From: Ureibacillus xyleni
GTDB taxonomy: Bacteria > Bacillota > Bacilli > Bacillales_A > Planococcaceae
Assembly: GCF_900217795.1 (NCBI RefSeq)
Contig: NZ_OBMQ01000002.1
Location: 62,001-126,000 of the forward strand
DNA: 64,000 nucleotides
Direction: 5' to 3'
The notes beneath the pieces were generated by a model, which saw only the letters and a program-made list of their open reading frames with translations, did no database searches and was not told the origin of the DNA. A program made the translations under genes and the position numbers. Positions within the stretch are counted from its first letter, which is position 1, and each line of letters opens with the position of its first letter. Shown here one piece after another: positions 8,743-17,954 of the stretch.

Positions 8743-9243
8743 ATGCATTCTATCAAATCATTTCTGATTGTTCCTTTGTTATTAGGTGTTTTGTTTGGCT
8801 GTAATGACGATAATGATGTTGATCAAGATGAAGTTGTAACAGATACAAATAAAACTGGTCAAACAGAAAATACGCAAAATGTTACTGCTGGGCAAACAAC
8901 AAACGATCAAAATACGGAAAATACACAATATAATTTTACACATTTTGATTTAGATGTAGATTATGCAAATGATTTCTCTTATGACGTTGAATATAACAAT
9001 AATCAAGATGTTGCTACTGCAGAAATTGATGATGAAATTAATAAAGTAGAATTAAAGGGCGATGATGCTAATAACCAATTAGCTCCCCAACTTAAAAAGC
9101 TTACCTTTGATGAAAATTCAACTGATGAGGAAGTAGTAAATGAAGTGCTGTCGGCTTTTGAGTTAGAAGATAATTACCAAAACATTGAACTCGAAGTGAA
9201 ATTTAATAATGGTGATGTAAAACGATACAATTTTAAAAAATAA
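8743..9243 (+). CDS. YusW-like lipoprotein
   Basis: The 166-residue product has a lipoprotein signal peptide ending in LFGC (Cys20). A low-complexity linker rich in N, T, Q and D (about residues 21-60) follows, then a compact domain of about 100 residues resembling the YusW-like family (PF14039), with NKVELKGDDA and VELKFNNGD-type strands. YusW proteins are cell-surface lipoproteins of unknown function in Bacillales. The ATG is preceded by AGGGGAGAG. It is monocistronic, with its own terminator. Confidence 0.75.
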   Translation: MHSIKSFLIVPLLLGVLFGCNDDNDVDQDEVVTDTNKTGQTENTQNVTAGQTTNDQNTENTQYNFTHFDLDVDYANDFSYDVEYNNNQDVATAEIDDEINKVELKGDDANNQLAPQLKKLTFDENSTDEEVVNEVLSAFELEDNYQNIELEVKFNNGDVKRYNFKK

Positions 9244-9254
9244 GTTTCACGGTG

Positions 9255-9292
9255 CTGTATAGTTAAGGGTTGCTTAATTATACAGTTTTTTG
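9255..9292 (+). terminator. Intrinsic terminator after YusW-like gene
   Basis: CTGTATAGTTAAG and CTTAATTATACAG form a long stem with a five-base loop, followed by T residues. Confidence 0.85.
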
Positions 9293-9375
9293 TTTGTAAT
9301 AAATTCAATTCGTTGTCCTAATGATACTAACACTATATAGTAGGATTGAAATCTACATAGAGGGAGTGTTACACT

Positions 9376-9747
9376 TTGAATATTTTACTTTTATTAGGAG
9401 CCATCCTTGCATTCTTGGGTGTTGCTCTTGGTGCCTTTGGTGCACATGCGTTAAAGGATAAATTTGCTGAACCTCGTTATGCACAAAATTGGAATACAGC
9501 GGTACAATATCAAATGTATCATGCGTTAGGAATGATTGCTTTAGCGATTTTATCAAGTGATGGTTTAATAGGGGAAACTAATTTTCTCATATGGGCCGGG
9601 TATTTAATGTTTGCAGGAGTGATTTTCTTCTCAGGAAGTTTATACGTTCTCTCCATTACAGGTGTAAAAAAATTAGGTGCAATTACTCCTATAGGAGGTT
9701 TACTATTTTTAATAGCTTGGGTTCTAGTTATGATTATAGCATTTTAA
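9376..9747 (+). CDS. DUF423 membrane protein (YwdK-like)
   Basis: Translation starts at TTG 9376, nine bases after AGGGAG (9361-9366). The 123-residue protein has four hydrophobic segments and the family signature LGAFGAHALKDKF near residue 22, plus NTAVQYQMYHALGMIALA and GGLLFLIAWVLV. DUF423 (PF04241) proteins are small four-helix membrane proteins of unknown function. There is no operon partner; a terminator shared with the converging chemoreceptor gene follows. Confidence 0.9.
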   Translation: MNILLLLGAILAFLGVALGAFGAHALKDKFAEPRYAQNWNTAVQYQMYHALGMIALAILSSDGLIGETNFLIWAGYLMFAGVIFFSGSLYVLSITGVKKLGAITPIGGLLFLIAWVLVMIIAF

Positions 9748-9752
9748 GATTG

Positions 9753-9783
9753 AAAAAAGCCTCTTTGAATAGAGGCTTTTAAT
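9753..9783. terminator. Bidirectional terminator between DUF423 gene and chemoreceptor
   Basis: AAAAGCCTCT and AGAGGCTTTT form a 10-bp perfect stem around TTGAAT, A/T-flanked on both sides. Confidence 0.9.
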
Positions 9784-11750
9784 TATAGCTTAAATTGTTT
9801 AACTACTTCATTTAATTCATTGGATAAGCGTGAAAGTTTTTCTGTGCTTTGTGTTATTTCCTCAATCGATCCACTAAATTCTTGAGTAGTAGCAGCGGTT
9901 TGTTGGAATGCAGCAGTGGATTCTTCTGAAATGGAAGCAATTTTTTCTATTGTTTCACTCATATTTTGTGATCGTCTCATATTTTCCGATAAGTCCTGAG
10001 TTATACTTTGAATATGGTCCACCATATTTGTAAAGGAACTGTTAATCGAGTTAAAGGTTTCCTCAGTAGTTTTTATTTGCTCTGTTCCTTTTTTAATTTC
10101 GGTATAGCCATTTTTTAAAGAAGATTCTACAATTAATGTTTCTTGTTGAATGCTCCTTACAATATCTGTAATATCGGTAACGGAACAAGAGACTTGGTCA
10201 GCAAGTTTTCTTACCTCTCCAGCTACTACTGAAAAACCCTTACCATGTTCTCCTGCTCGTGCTGCTTCGATAGCTGCATTTAGTGCCAAGAGATTTGTCT
10301 GGTCTGCGATTTCTTTTATTATTGAAACTAATGAGGATATTTCCTTTGTTTGTAAATCAAGGCTATGCATTTTTTTAACAGCATCCTGCATAATAGCATC
10401 GATTTTGCTCATTTGCTCACCTGATGATTGCATTAATAGTTTACCAGAAGAGGTATGCTGAAGAACTTCACTAGAAACTTTATGTATAACGTTTCCTTTG
10501 TTATTAGTATCTTCAACTGATACAGTAAAATCAGATGCTGTCATAGCCAAATTAGTTAGGTTGCTTGCTTGACTTTCCGAACCAGCAGAAATTTCATTCA
10601 TTGTGGCTGCAATCTGTTGTGAGCCAGCACTCAATTCCTCAGTAGATTCTTTTAACTCTATACTTTGTTCTGCAACCAATAAGGAAGACTCAGACAATTT
10701 TTTAATCGTCACGTACATATTTAACTTCATTTTATGCATGGAATTTAATAAAAGGCCTATCTCATCTTTTCTTTTACTCTCAGCAGTTGATACTTGTAAA
10801 TCTCCATTTGATAGTTCGTCAAGGGTGTTAGCAATTCCAACGATTGGTTTTGAAATCGAACGCCCAATGACTATCGAAGAAATAACTACAATGACAAGAG
10901 TTATTATAATAAGAATTGTTGTTACAGTAATTATTTGTTGCTGTATTGTCGCTATTGCAGTAATGTCTTGTAAAACTCCAATTCCCCCTATTACTTCCTC
11001 CCCAGTTGGATCGTATATTGGTAAAATTGATTCAACCAGTTCTTGCTGTTGTGTTTCAACTACTTTTCCCTCTAAAACTTGAGTAAGAATAGTAGGCGCA
11101 AGGGATTGTGAAGAATAAGATGAATTTGAAGAATATAAATTGGAGCCTTTATGGTCATATAAATTAATTGTGATACCTTGTAGCTGTTCGCTCAATTGTT
11201 GTAGAAAGTTACTGCTTATACTTGTTTGAAGTGTGCCAATTACTTCTCCATTATCAAGAAGTGGAGAAAAAGCTCTTACAGAAAGTCCGCTTTTGCCAAA
11301 TTCAAATCCAGCAATAGGTTCACCAGATAGTGCTGTTGCAATTGCATTCACTTCACTTTTGTCGTCCCCATATTCACTAGGATTATGTCCCCGTAAAAAG
11401 ACAATTCCATTTTCATCTCCAAATTCAAAAACCGATAATTGATGTTCAACTTGTAAACGAGGGTAAATTTGGTTCACTACGTTTAAAAGTTCGGGACGAT
11501 TGCCTTTTTTAAAGCTATTAAGAAGTTGTTCACTTTTTGAATAATTTGTAGTGATTTTTAATAATTCACTCGAGACCTGTTCTAATTCTGTTTGAACACT
11601 ATGTACCATTTTGTCTTGTTGATCATCTATTATATAGCTTAAACCTTGGTTAGAAATGAAAAAAATAACAGATGTCGCAATAATTAATGGAACAATAGAC
11701 ATTATTAAAAAGATTGCTGTTAATTTTGCCTTAATGCTCGTTAATCGCAT
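9783..11750 (-). CDS. Methyl-accepting chemotaxis protein with extracellular sensor domain
   Basis: Start taken at ATG 11750 ([10 protein letters not shown]), about nine bases after GGGGG; the upstream in-frame TTG and ATG would extend the protein across that site. The 655-residue protein has TM1 at about 10-30, a roughly 240-residue extracellular sensor that looks like a Cache-type domain ([19 protein letters not shown]), TM2 at about 275-300, a HAMP domain, and a long cytoplasmic coiled coil. The signalling tip carries the invariant [19 protein letters not shown]. It should cluster with CheA/CheW at the membrane; the ligand is unknown. No che genes lie nearby, as is normal for scattered receptor genes. 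Confidence 0.93.
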   Translation of the reverse strand: MRLTSIKAKLTAIFLIMSIVPLIIATSVIFFISNQGLSYIIDDQQDKMVHSVQTELEQVSSELLKITTNYSKSEQLLNSFKKGNRPELLNVVNQIYPRLQVEHQLSVFEFGDENGIVFLRGHNPSEYGDDKSEVNAIATALSGEPIAGFEFGKSGLSVRAFSPLLDNGEVIGTLQTSISSNFLQQLSEQLQGITINLYDHKGSNLYSSNSSYSSQSLAPTILTQVLEGKVVETQQQELVESILPIYDPTGEEVIGGIGVLQDITAIATIQQQIITVTTILIIITLVIVVISSIVIGRSISKPIVGIANTLDELSNGDLQVSTAESKRKDEIGLLLNSMHKMKLNMYVTIKKLSESSLLVAEQSIELKESTEELSAGSQQIAATMNEISAGSESQASNLTNLAMTASDFTVSVEDTNNKGNVIHKVSSEVLQHTSSGKLLMQSSGEQMSKIDAIMQDAVKKMHSLDLQTKEISSLVSIIKEIADQTNLLALNAAIEAARAGEHGKGFSVVAGEVRKLADQVSCSVTDITDIVRSIQQETLIVESSLKNGYTEIKKGTEQIKTTEETFNSINSSFTNMVDHIQSITQDLSENMRRSQNMSETIEKIASISEESTAAFQQTAATTQEFSGSIEEITQSTEKLSRLSNELNEVVKQFKL

Positions 11751-11990
11751 TTTAAATACCCCCATAAAATGTCTGAACAAACTTAAGTTTACTACATACT
11801 GCAGTTTAAAAACTTTACCAATATATAAATAGGGTAAACTTACTAAACCTATGTAATTTTAACATAAATGGTGTTTTATATCCATTATTGTTCAATAGTT
11901 GATACACTTATCAGCCTAGAGAATGTCTTGTAACAAATATATAAATTTAGGGTATTCTTAATTTAGATGAGTGCGATAGGGGAGTGTACA

Positions 11991-13166
11991 ATGTTAAAAC
12001 AGTTTTATGCAGATTTGCATATTCATATTGGGAGAACGAATAGTGGAAGAGCAGTAAAGATCACGGGTAGCAGAAATTTAACCCTTAAAAATATATTGCA
12101 TACCGCAACATCAAGAAAAGGGTTAGATTTAGTAGGAATTATTGATTGTCATTCACCTGAAGTAATGGATGAAATTGAACAACTGATAGATAGCGAGGAG
12201 ATACTGGAATTACCACATGGCGGATTACGATATGAAAATACAACGTTAATTCCCGGTTCTGAAATTGAAATATATGATGAACATTGTCATGGTCCTATAC
12301 ATGTCCTTGCCTTCTTTCCTACAATCGAAATTATAAAGTACTTTTCCAATTGGATGAGCAGACATCTGAAAAACATTCACTTAAGTTCTCAACGTATTTA
12401 CTGCGATGGGCTTACACTACAGAAAAAAGTTTACGAATTAGGTGGGCTATTTATTCCAGCACATGTATTCACACCGTTTAAAAGTTTATATGGAAAGGGG
12501 GTAGAAAAAAGTTTAACGGAAGTATTCGATCCCAATCTCATTGATGGTATCGAGCTTGGGCTAAGTTCAGATACGTATATGGTGAATGGTATTAGTGAAC
12601 TAAACCCATATACTCTTGTGACGAATTCCGATGCCCACTCTTTAGGAAAGTTAGCAAGGGAATATCAAAAGATACAGCTAGCTGATGTCAACTTTTACGA
12701 GCTAAAAATGGCACTCCATGAACAAGAAGGTAGAGGCGTTATTGCGAATTATGGATTGAATCCACTACTTGGAAAATATCACGAAACGGTTTGTGCAAAT
12801 TGTGGTGAATCTGTAGAAGAGGAAGGTCTAATACATTGCCCTTACTGCGGCCAAGCTCAATTAGTTAAAGGGGTATCAAAGAGAATTAAGGAATTATCTG
12901 ATACAGATACACCAACTCGCAAGCGCCCACCATACATTCATCAAATTCCACTTGATTTTATTCCAGGTATTGGGCCGAAAACGATAGAAAAATTACTGAA
13001 TGCTTTTGGTACCGAAATGAACATTTTGCATCATGTAGAAGTACAAGAACTTGAACAGGTGATACCGAAGAAAATTGCCACTACGTTAGACCTTGCAAGA
13101 AAAGGCATGCTTGGCATTACTGTAGGTGGTGGTGGAGTTTACGGAAAAATAGGGCAGGAGGATTAG
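11991..13166 (+). CDS. EndoQ-like endonuclease (PHP domain, zinc finger, helix-hairpin-helix)
   Basis: Start chosen at ATG 11991, preceded by AGGGGAGTG; an ATG at 11967 lies before that site. The 391-residue protein has an N-terminal PHP domain with metal ligands DLHIHIG, IDCHSPE, PGSEIEI, PAHVFTP and TNSDAHS. A four-cysteine zinc ribbon (CANCGE then CPYCGQ, about residues 267-287) and a C-terminal helix-hairpin-helix (DFIPGIGPKTIEKLL) follow. This order matches endonuclease Q, first known from archaea and found in some Bacillus, which nicks DNA 5' of deaminated bases (uracil, hypoxanthine) and abasic sites. It was formerly annotated as YqxK-like or DNA helicase-associated. It is monocistronic. 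Confidence 0.88.
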   Translation: MLKQFYADLHIHIGRTNSGRAVKITGSRNLTLKNILHTATSRKGLDLVGIIDCHSPEVMDEIEQLIDSEEILELPHGGLRYENTTLIPGSEIEIYDEHCHGPIHVLAFFPTIEIIKYFSNWMSRHLKNIHLSSQRIYCDGLTLQKKVYELGGLFIPAHVFTPFKSLYGKGVEKSLTEVFDPNLIDGIELGLSSDTYMVNGISELNPYTLVTNSDAHSLGKLAREYQKIQLADVNFYELKMALHEQEGRGVIANYGLNPLLGKYHETVCANCGESVEEEGLIHCPYCGQAQLVKGVSKRIKELSDTDTPTRKRPPYIHQIPLDFIPGIGPKTIEKLLNAFGTEMNILHHVEVQELEQVIPKKIATTLDLARKGMLGITVGGGGVYGKIGQED

Positions 13167-13198
13167 AAAGATGTCGATTCATGCCGACATCTTTTTTT
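13167..13198 (+). terminator. Intrinsic terminator after EndoQ-like gene
   Basis: AAAGATGTCG and CGACATCTTT form a perfect 10-bp stem followed by T residues; it begins at the stop codon. Confidence 0.9.
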
Positions 13199-13290
13199 AA
13201 TCTATTAAATATTTAAATTGATACATAGGAAGTGACTAAATTACTATATATATAGGGTGATGGGATTCTTTAGAAAAAGGAGGAGAATGA

Positions 13291-14643
13291 ATGCAGTATA
13301 TGAAAAAGTTTAAAGCACTTTTTGCATTTTTACTTGCTTTAACTTTAATTATTCCAGTTACAGTAAGTGCTGATGAAGTAGAGAGTAACGAGGATTTACG
13401 ATTAAATTATGTAGCGTTGGGAGATTCGCTGGCGGCTGGGATTAATGAAAAGGGTGAGCTTGCTAATGGATATGCAGACTATTTTGCACTTTCGTTAAAA
13501 GAAATTGAGGGATTAAAAAGCTATAATAAAGGCTTTGCAGTACCAGGTTATAAAACAACAGATCTACTAAATGACTTAAAAAACAATGTTACAAAGCCAA
13601 TTTTCAATTTAGAAGGGACTCAAAAAGAGACTACTAATATTCAAACTGCTATTAAAGAAGCAGATATCATTACGATAAGTATTGGTGCTAACGATGTATT
13701 ATCTTTTGTGAAACCAGATAAAGAAACGGGCAAAATTAACATCGACATGGCAGCTATTACGGCTGGTATTAAAACAGTAGGAGAAAATTATTATGCGATT
13801 TTATCTACTATAAAACAAATTAATCCAGATGTTGAGATTTTTGTAATGGGTTATTATAATCCATATCCAAAGTTAGAAAACTATAAACAACAATTGTCGT
13901 TATTAGTAACTTCTCTAGATGCTGCTATTAGTGATATTGCAACTAAAAATGGAGCACATTTTGTTAAGGTATCTGAAGCAATTGCAGCAGATGAAGCGAA
14001 GTATATTCCGAATCCGGAAAACATCCATTTAAGCGCTGAAGGTTATCAAGTTGTAGGATTACGATTCTTTGAAACATTAGCATCATTAGCTGAAGAAAAA
14101 GTGGTATTTACAGATATCGAAGGACACTGGGCAGCACAGTATATCCAAGAAGTTGTTGCAGCAGGTATTATGAGTGGCTATGAAGACGGTACTTTTAAAC
14201 CAGACCAAGCTCTTACTCGTATTGAAACCGTTTCAGTTATTACACGTAGCTTAGAGTTACCAGATGCTTTGGACATGCCATTTGTTGATGTAGAAAATTA
14301 TCCAAATGAAGTGAAAATGGAAGTAGCTAAAGCTGCTAGTATTGGATTAGTTAAAGGGTACAATGGTTATTTAAAGCCAGATGATAAAGTAACGCGTGCT
14401 CAACTAGCATTAATGGTTTCTCGTGCTTATACAGCTGTTACTGGAGAAGCTTATGCTCCTGAAAAGAAAGCACCTTATTCAGACATTAAAAAGTTTGATG
14501 CAGAGACGCAAAATGCCATCACTCTTTTATATGATTTAGGTATTGATCAAGGAGCAGATGGAAAATTTGTACCGGCACAACAAGTTACAAGAGCGGATGC
14601 AGCAAAAGTAATTGCAGGTTTTTTAGCATTACAGGAAAAATAA
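13291..14643 (+). CDS. Secreted SGNH (GDSL) esterase with three SLH domains
   Basis: Start at ATG 13291, seven bases after AGGAGG (13278-13283). The 450-residue protein has a signal peptide (cleavage near VSA, residue 27), then an SGNH hydrolase domain with block I YVALGDSLAAG (catalytic Ser46), block III IGANDVLSF and block V NIHLS (His246). The remaining part holds three SLH units (start about residues 272, 330 and 395; FTDIEGHWAAQYIQEVV, FVDVENYPNEVKMEVAKA, YSDIKKFDAETQNAI). It is probably a wall-anchored deacetylase or lipase at the surface; substrate unknown. It is a second SLH protein within 13 kb, consistent with an S-layer-bearing host. Confidence 0.9.
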   Translation: MQYMKKFKALFAFLLALTLIIPVTVSADEVESNEDLRLNYVALGDSLAAGINEKGELANGYADYFALSLKEIEGLKSYNKGFAVPGYKTTDLLNDLKNNVTKPIFNLEGTQKETTNIQTAIKEADIITISIGANDVLSFVKPDKETGKINIDMAAITAGIKTVGENYYAILSTIKQINPDVEIFVMGYYNPYPKLENYKQQLSLLVTSLDAAISDIATKNGAHFVKVSEAIAADEAKYIPNPENIHLSAEGYQVVGLRFFETLASLAEEKVVFTDIEGHWAAQYIQEVVAAGIMSGYEDGTFKPDQALTRIETVSVITRSLELPDALDMPFVDVENYPNEVKMEVAKAASIGLVKGYNGYLKPDDKVTRAQLALMVSRAYTAVTGEAYAPEKKAPYSDIKKFDAETQNAITLLYDLGIDQGADGKFVPAQQVTRADAAKVIAGFLALQEK

Positions 14644-14685
14644 TTTAGTTCCAAAATAAGATCCATCACTCCATATTCAAAAAAC

Positions 14686-14725
14686 GGTTGTCCTTTAGCA
14701 TAGTATCAAAAGGGCAACTTTTTTT
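14686..14725 (+). terminator. Intrinsic terminator after SLH esterase
   Basis: GGTTGTCCTTT and AAAGGGCAACT pair (G-U allowed) around an 11-base loop and are followed by seven T residues. Confidence 0.8.
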
Positions 14726-14731
14726 ATGAAT

Positions 14732-14783
14732 AAAAAAACAAGCTGCAAATTATGACGGGGATCATAATTACAACTTGTTTTTA
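14732..14783 (-). terminator. Long hairpin, likely terminator for the esterase on the minus strand
   Basis: AACAAGCTGCAAATTATGA (14737-14755) pairs with TCATAATTACAACTTGTT (14762-14779) with one bulge. On the minus strand it is followed by a run of seven T residues, and on the plus strand by five, so it may work both ways. It lies about 190 bases beyond the esterase stop. Confidence 0.65.
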
Positions 14784-14842
14784 AAAGGGATGTATGTCAC
14801 TAGGACATATATTTTATAGCAAATTGGGGAATCTGCGATGTA

Positions 14843-14908
14843 CGGCATTGCCTTTCGTCGCATTTAATTTGCAACTGACGGCTTTGCCTTTCGTCGCATT
14901 TAATTTGC
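14843..14908. repeat. Two-copy 36-bp tandem direct repeat
   Basis: A 30-base unit beginning CGGCATTGCC at 14843 recurs at 14879 with one change (CGGCTTTGCC), separated by AACTGA; period 36. A poorer third copy may start near 14818. Each unit has a small self-complementary head (GGCATTGCC). Function unknown. Confidence 0.8.
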
Positions 14909-14971
14909 TAGGGGATACAATAATAATATGGACGGATTTTTTCAAATTTAATCAATCAAATTGAAAAAAGA

Positions 14972-15718
14972 TTACTCTTTCCATTTAAGTCCTTCAAAGA
15001 AATGATAAATTTCTTCAAAGACTAGTTCTTTTTCTTGGTCAAGAGTTAAAATATGTCCTGAGTTAATAAAGCTTTTAACTGATTTAATGCGTGATTTAAC
15101 AGAGTTATAAATAAGATCTGCACTTTCGCAATAATAGTCATCATCACGCAAACCACGTAAAATGTGGACAGGAGTTTGTATTGTTTGCAATTTAGCACTT
15201 GTATCGTTAATCATACCTTGTAAATAAGATAATGAAGGCATTACATATTTTTTGGCAATTTCTTGTGGTTTATCTTCATGCTCATTAAAAGTGCCAGATA
15301 ATTTTTTATATTTAATCGTGTAATCGATAATACGCTCTTGTAAACTGTCGGTGCTTTTCGCTAATGCAGGCGCACTCATTGCAACAATAGCTTTTGTAGG
15401 ACGCTCTTCACCTAATTTTAACGAGAAAATTCCACCAAGTGAAACACCTGCTACTGCAATCTCCTCATATCCTTTATTACGAAGGATATCGTAGCCTTCT
15501 AAGACACTATTCCACCACTCAATTGGATTCGTTTCGATTAAAGCTTTTGGGTCCCCACCATGACCTTTATATAATGGGGCATGAACTGTATAGTTGCGTT
15601 CAGATAAAAATCTACCTAACCGTTTAACATCGTTCGTGTTTCCTGTAAAACCATGAAGTAGAAGAACGGCGCGGTTACCTTTCTCAATTGTAAATGGTTT
15701 TGGCGGAATGATTTTCAT
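14972..15718 (-). CDS. Carboxylesterase, alpha/beta hydrolase (Est30/YvaK type)
   Basis: The 248-residue protein is colinear with Geobacillus Est30. It has an oxyanion-loop motif LLHGFTGN, a nucleophile elbow GVSLGG (Ser93), an acid in RGLRDDD (Asp192) and a catalytic His222 in SGHILT. Those positions match the Est30 triad (94/193/223) within one residue. These cytosolic enzymes hydrolyse short- and medium-chain esters and monoglycerides. In many Bacilli the gene lies next to secG and rnr, but here it is alone, divergent from a LysR regulator with about 200 bases between starts. The LysR protein could control it, but no binding site could be proven. Confidence 0.93.
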   Translation of the reverse strand: MKIIPPKPFTIEKGNRAVLLLHGFTGNTNDVKRLGRFLSERNYTVHAPLYKGHGGDPKALIETNPIEWWNSVLEGYDILRNKGYEEIAVAGVSLGGIFSLKLGEERPTKAIVAMSAPALAKSTDSLQERIIDYTIKYKKLSGTFNEHEDKPQEIAKKYVMPSLSYLQGMINDTSAKLQTIQTPVHILRGLRDDDYYCESADLIYNSVKSRIKSVKSFINSGHILTLDQEKELVFEEIYHFFEGLKWKE

Positions 15719-15916
15719 TTCGTATAAACTCCTTCTCCACTATAATTGTGACAAACATTCGAAAAGTTTTTAATATATATTGTTTTTTACGTTGAAATTT
15801 GATATGCAAAACTAATATTTAAGCTTATTATAGTGTTAACTATACATGAGTACAATTTATTGTTTTTATCGATATCATTCCAAAAAGTTATCAATTGAAG
15901 AGAGGTTATAGAAATA

Positions 15917-16801
15917 ATGGAGATCCAACAACTTGAATATTTTAAAGTTGTCGCGGAGTTACAACATATGACTCAAGCAGCTGAGGAGCTAAACATCTCA
16001 CAGCCTGCATTAAGTAAATCGATTTCAAACATAGAAACCAAAATTGGGGTACCTCTCTTTGATCGGCAAGGACGGTCAATTTATCTTAATCGATATGGTA
16101 AACTCTTTCTTCAAAGTGTTGAAGTCATACTAGAAGAATATGAAAAAGCAAGAGAAGAAATAGGTGGATTAGTGTTGCCGGGTTATGGGGAAGTCGCCTT
16201 TGGATTTATTCATAGTTTAGGCATGGAAGTTGTGCCAGAACTGATGGCACATGTACCAAAAAAATATCCAAATATGAGATTTTCCTTAACTCAAGCCTCT
16301 TCTTATAATTTATTAAAAGGACTTGAAGAAGGAAATATAGATTTATGCTTATCACAACGTATTGAATCGAAAATCATGAAAATTGAATGGATTGAATTAT
16401 GGAGTGAAGAATTATTTGTCATCGTTCCAAAGAATCACCGTTTTGCAACGAAAGAATCAATTAGACTTGAAGAAATTAAAGATGAACCATTTATATCTAT
16501 AAAAAAGGGAAATGCTCTTCGTCAAATTGTGGATCGCTTTTTAAAACAGGCTGGGATTACGACAAATACAAAATTTGCAGGGGAGGAAATGCACACTGTT
16601 GCTGGATTCGTTGGGGCGGGTTTGGGCGTTTCACTTATCCCTAATATAAAAGGTTTAAACGAATATAACATATGCAAAATCCGTGTAAGTGATCCAATAT
16701 GTGAGAGGAAGATTGGGGTGTCATGGGCAGGACATCGTTACCTATCTCCTGTAGCAAACCAATTTATCGATTATTTAGTAGAGAATTTTAAAGGGAAATA
16801 A
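15917..16801 (+). CDS. LysR-family transcriptional regulator
   Basis: The 294-residue protein has the standard LysR N-terminal winged helix (LEYFKVVAELQHMTQAAEELNISQPALSKSI, key part AAEELNISQPALS; residues 5-60), linker helix, and a two-lobed periplasmic-binding-like effector domain (from about residue 90) with GVSLIPNIKG near the end. It is similar to GltC/YbbP-style Bacillus LTTRs, but the regulon cannot be told. It begins with AGAGAGGT ahead of ATG and sits divergent to the esterase. The next gene (Sel1-repeat protein) starts 51 bases downstream without an obvious terminator, so the two may be cotranscribed. Confidence 0.93.
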   Translation: MEIQQLEYFKVVAELQHMTQAAEELNISQPALSKSISNIETKIGVPLFDRQGRSIYLNRYGKLFLQSVEVILEEYEKAREEIGGLVLPGYGEVAFGFIHSLGMEVVPELMAHVPKKYPNMRFSLTQASSYNLLKGLEEGNIDLCLSQRIESKIMKIEWIELWSEELFVIVPKNHRFATKESIRLEEIKDEPFISIKKGNALRQIVDRFLKQAGITTNTKFAGEEMHTVAGFVGAGLGVSLIPNIKGLNEYNICKIRVSDPICERKIGVSWAGHRYLSPVANQFIDYLVENFKGK

Positions 16802-16852
16802 CTAAACAAAGTCGTATTGAACTATATAATCATAAAAAAGGTGTAGATAACT

Positions 16853-17725
16853 TTGCGCAACGATCCTAAAGAATTTGTACAAATATTATATGACCATATT
16901 GAACTGTTTCATGATAAAGAAATAGAAAATGCAATTGAGCTTTATGAACTTGCTATAAACGGAAATGCAAAGGCCATGATTGAGATTGCACATATATACC
17001 GTTTGTGTGAAAAATATAGTGCTGCAGTAAAATGGTTTCATGAAGCAGCGAATTTAGGTCATCCTGTTGCTGCTTATGAGTTGGCAAATAGTTATTTTGA
17101 AGGTCTCGGTGTGAACGAAGATTATGAACAAGCTTTTCTTCTATATAAAAAGGCAGCTGAACATGGCCATGCGGATGCTGCAAATAATTTAGCAGACATG
17201 TACTTAAATGGTGAAGGTGTACCTGTAAATGAAAAAGAAGCTTTGTTTTGGTTTGAAAAAGCAGCTACTCAAAATGTAGTGGAAGCAATGTTTACTTTAG
17301 GTATCATGTATGAACAAGGAATTGGAACCCAAATAAACGAAGAAAAAGCGTTCTCTTATTATTTAAAATCTGCTGAAGGTGGATATGATGATGCCCAATA
17401 CCGAGTTGGTACAGTATTTTTAGATGGATTTTTAGGACAAGAGAAAAATATCTCGCTTGCACTTGAATGGTTTGAAAAAGCAGCGAAATCCCATCATATA
17501 GATTCGATTTATAATTTAGGTTTCTTATATGAAAACGGTATTGGAGTTTCTAGAAATGGTAAAAAAGCGCTTTATTATTATAAACGAGCGGCTCTTTTAG
17601 GCGATTATCAAGCGAAAATAAATATGGCGATGATTTACGAACATGGAATTGATGTTCCAAAAGATTTAAAAGAAGCAGCCCGTTGGAGAAAGTCAGCGAT
17701 GGCTCAAATGGATATTATGGAGTGA
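16853..17725 (+). CDS. Sel1-repeat (TPR-like) protein
   Basis: Start at TTG 16853 after AAAAGGTG. The 290-residue protein is almost entirely tandem Sel1-like repeats of 36 residues, about six in number, recognisable by A-x-x-x-L-A/G-x-x-Y-x-x-G-x-G-V spacing (YELANSYFEGLGV, ANNLADMYLNGEGV, MFTLGIMYEQGIGT, IYNLGFLYENGIGV, INMAMIYEHGIDV). No signal peptide is visible, so it is presumably a cytosolic scaffold for protein-protein contacts. It follows the LysR gene closely and ends before a strong terminator. The binding partner is unknown. Confidence 0.9.
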   Translation: MRNDPKEFVQILYDHIELFHDKEIENAIELYELAINGNAKAMIEIAHIYRLCEKYSAAVKWFHEAANLGHPVAAYELANSYFEGLGVNEDYEQAFLLYKKAAEHGHADAANNLADMYLNGEGVPVNEKEALFWFEKAATQNVVEAMFTLGIMYEQGIGTQINEEKAFSYYLKSAEGGYDDAQYRVGTVFLDGFLGQEKNISLALEWFEKAAKSHHIDSIYNLGFLYENGIGVSRNGKKALYYYKRAALLGDYQAKINMAMIYEHGIDVPKDLKEAARWRKSAMAQMDIME

Positions 17726-17761
17726 TCTTTTATAAATTCAAAAAAGGCAATTTTTAACAGG

Positions 17762-17803
17762 GTATAGACAAAGTCAAATCGACTTAGTCTATACTCTTTT
17801 TTT
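17762..17803 (+). terminator. Intrinsic terminator after Sel1-repeat gene
   Basis: GTATAGACAAAGTC and GACTTAGTCTATAC form a 14-bp stem with one internal mismatch, followed by C and seven T residues. Confidence 0.9.
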
Positions 17804-17954
17804 GTTCCATTTTACAGTTGTTGGGATATTTTTATTTTGTTATATCAATTGTAAGTGATATAAGTAGGGAAAGTGACATATATAATAAAGCTTAGGTTTA
17901 TTTTGGAAAATTTATAGGTATATAAGAATAACGTTTATCTGGAGGGAAGTATAG

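Larger units (their letters stand above)
14644..14971. other. Intergenic region with two terminators and a 36-bp tandem repeat
   Basis: It holds the SLH-esterase terminator (14686-14725), a long hairpin that can terminate the opposite strand (14732-14783), a short palindrome (TATGTC/GACATA near 14791-14806) and two 36-bp direct repeats (14843-14908). No coding signal seen. Confidence 0.7.

Noticed and set aside
10150-11442. Several plus-strand frames opposite the chemoreceptor gene
   Set aside because: Serine-rich antisense translations of a clear chemoreceptor, a common artefact.
14843-14908. CRISPR-like repeat
   Set aside because: Only two copies with a six-base interval; too short a spacer for CRISPR.
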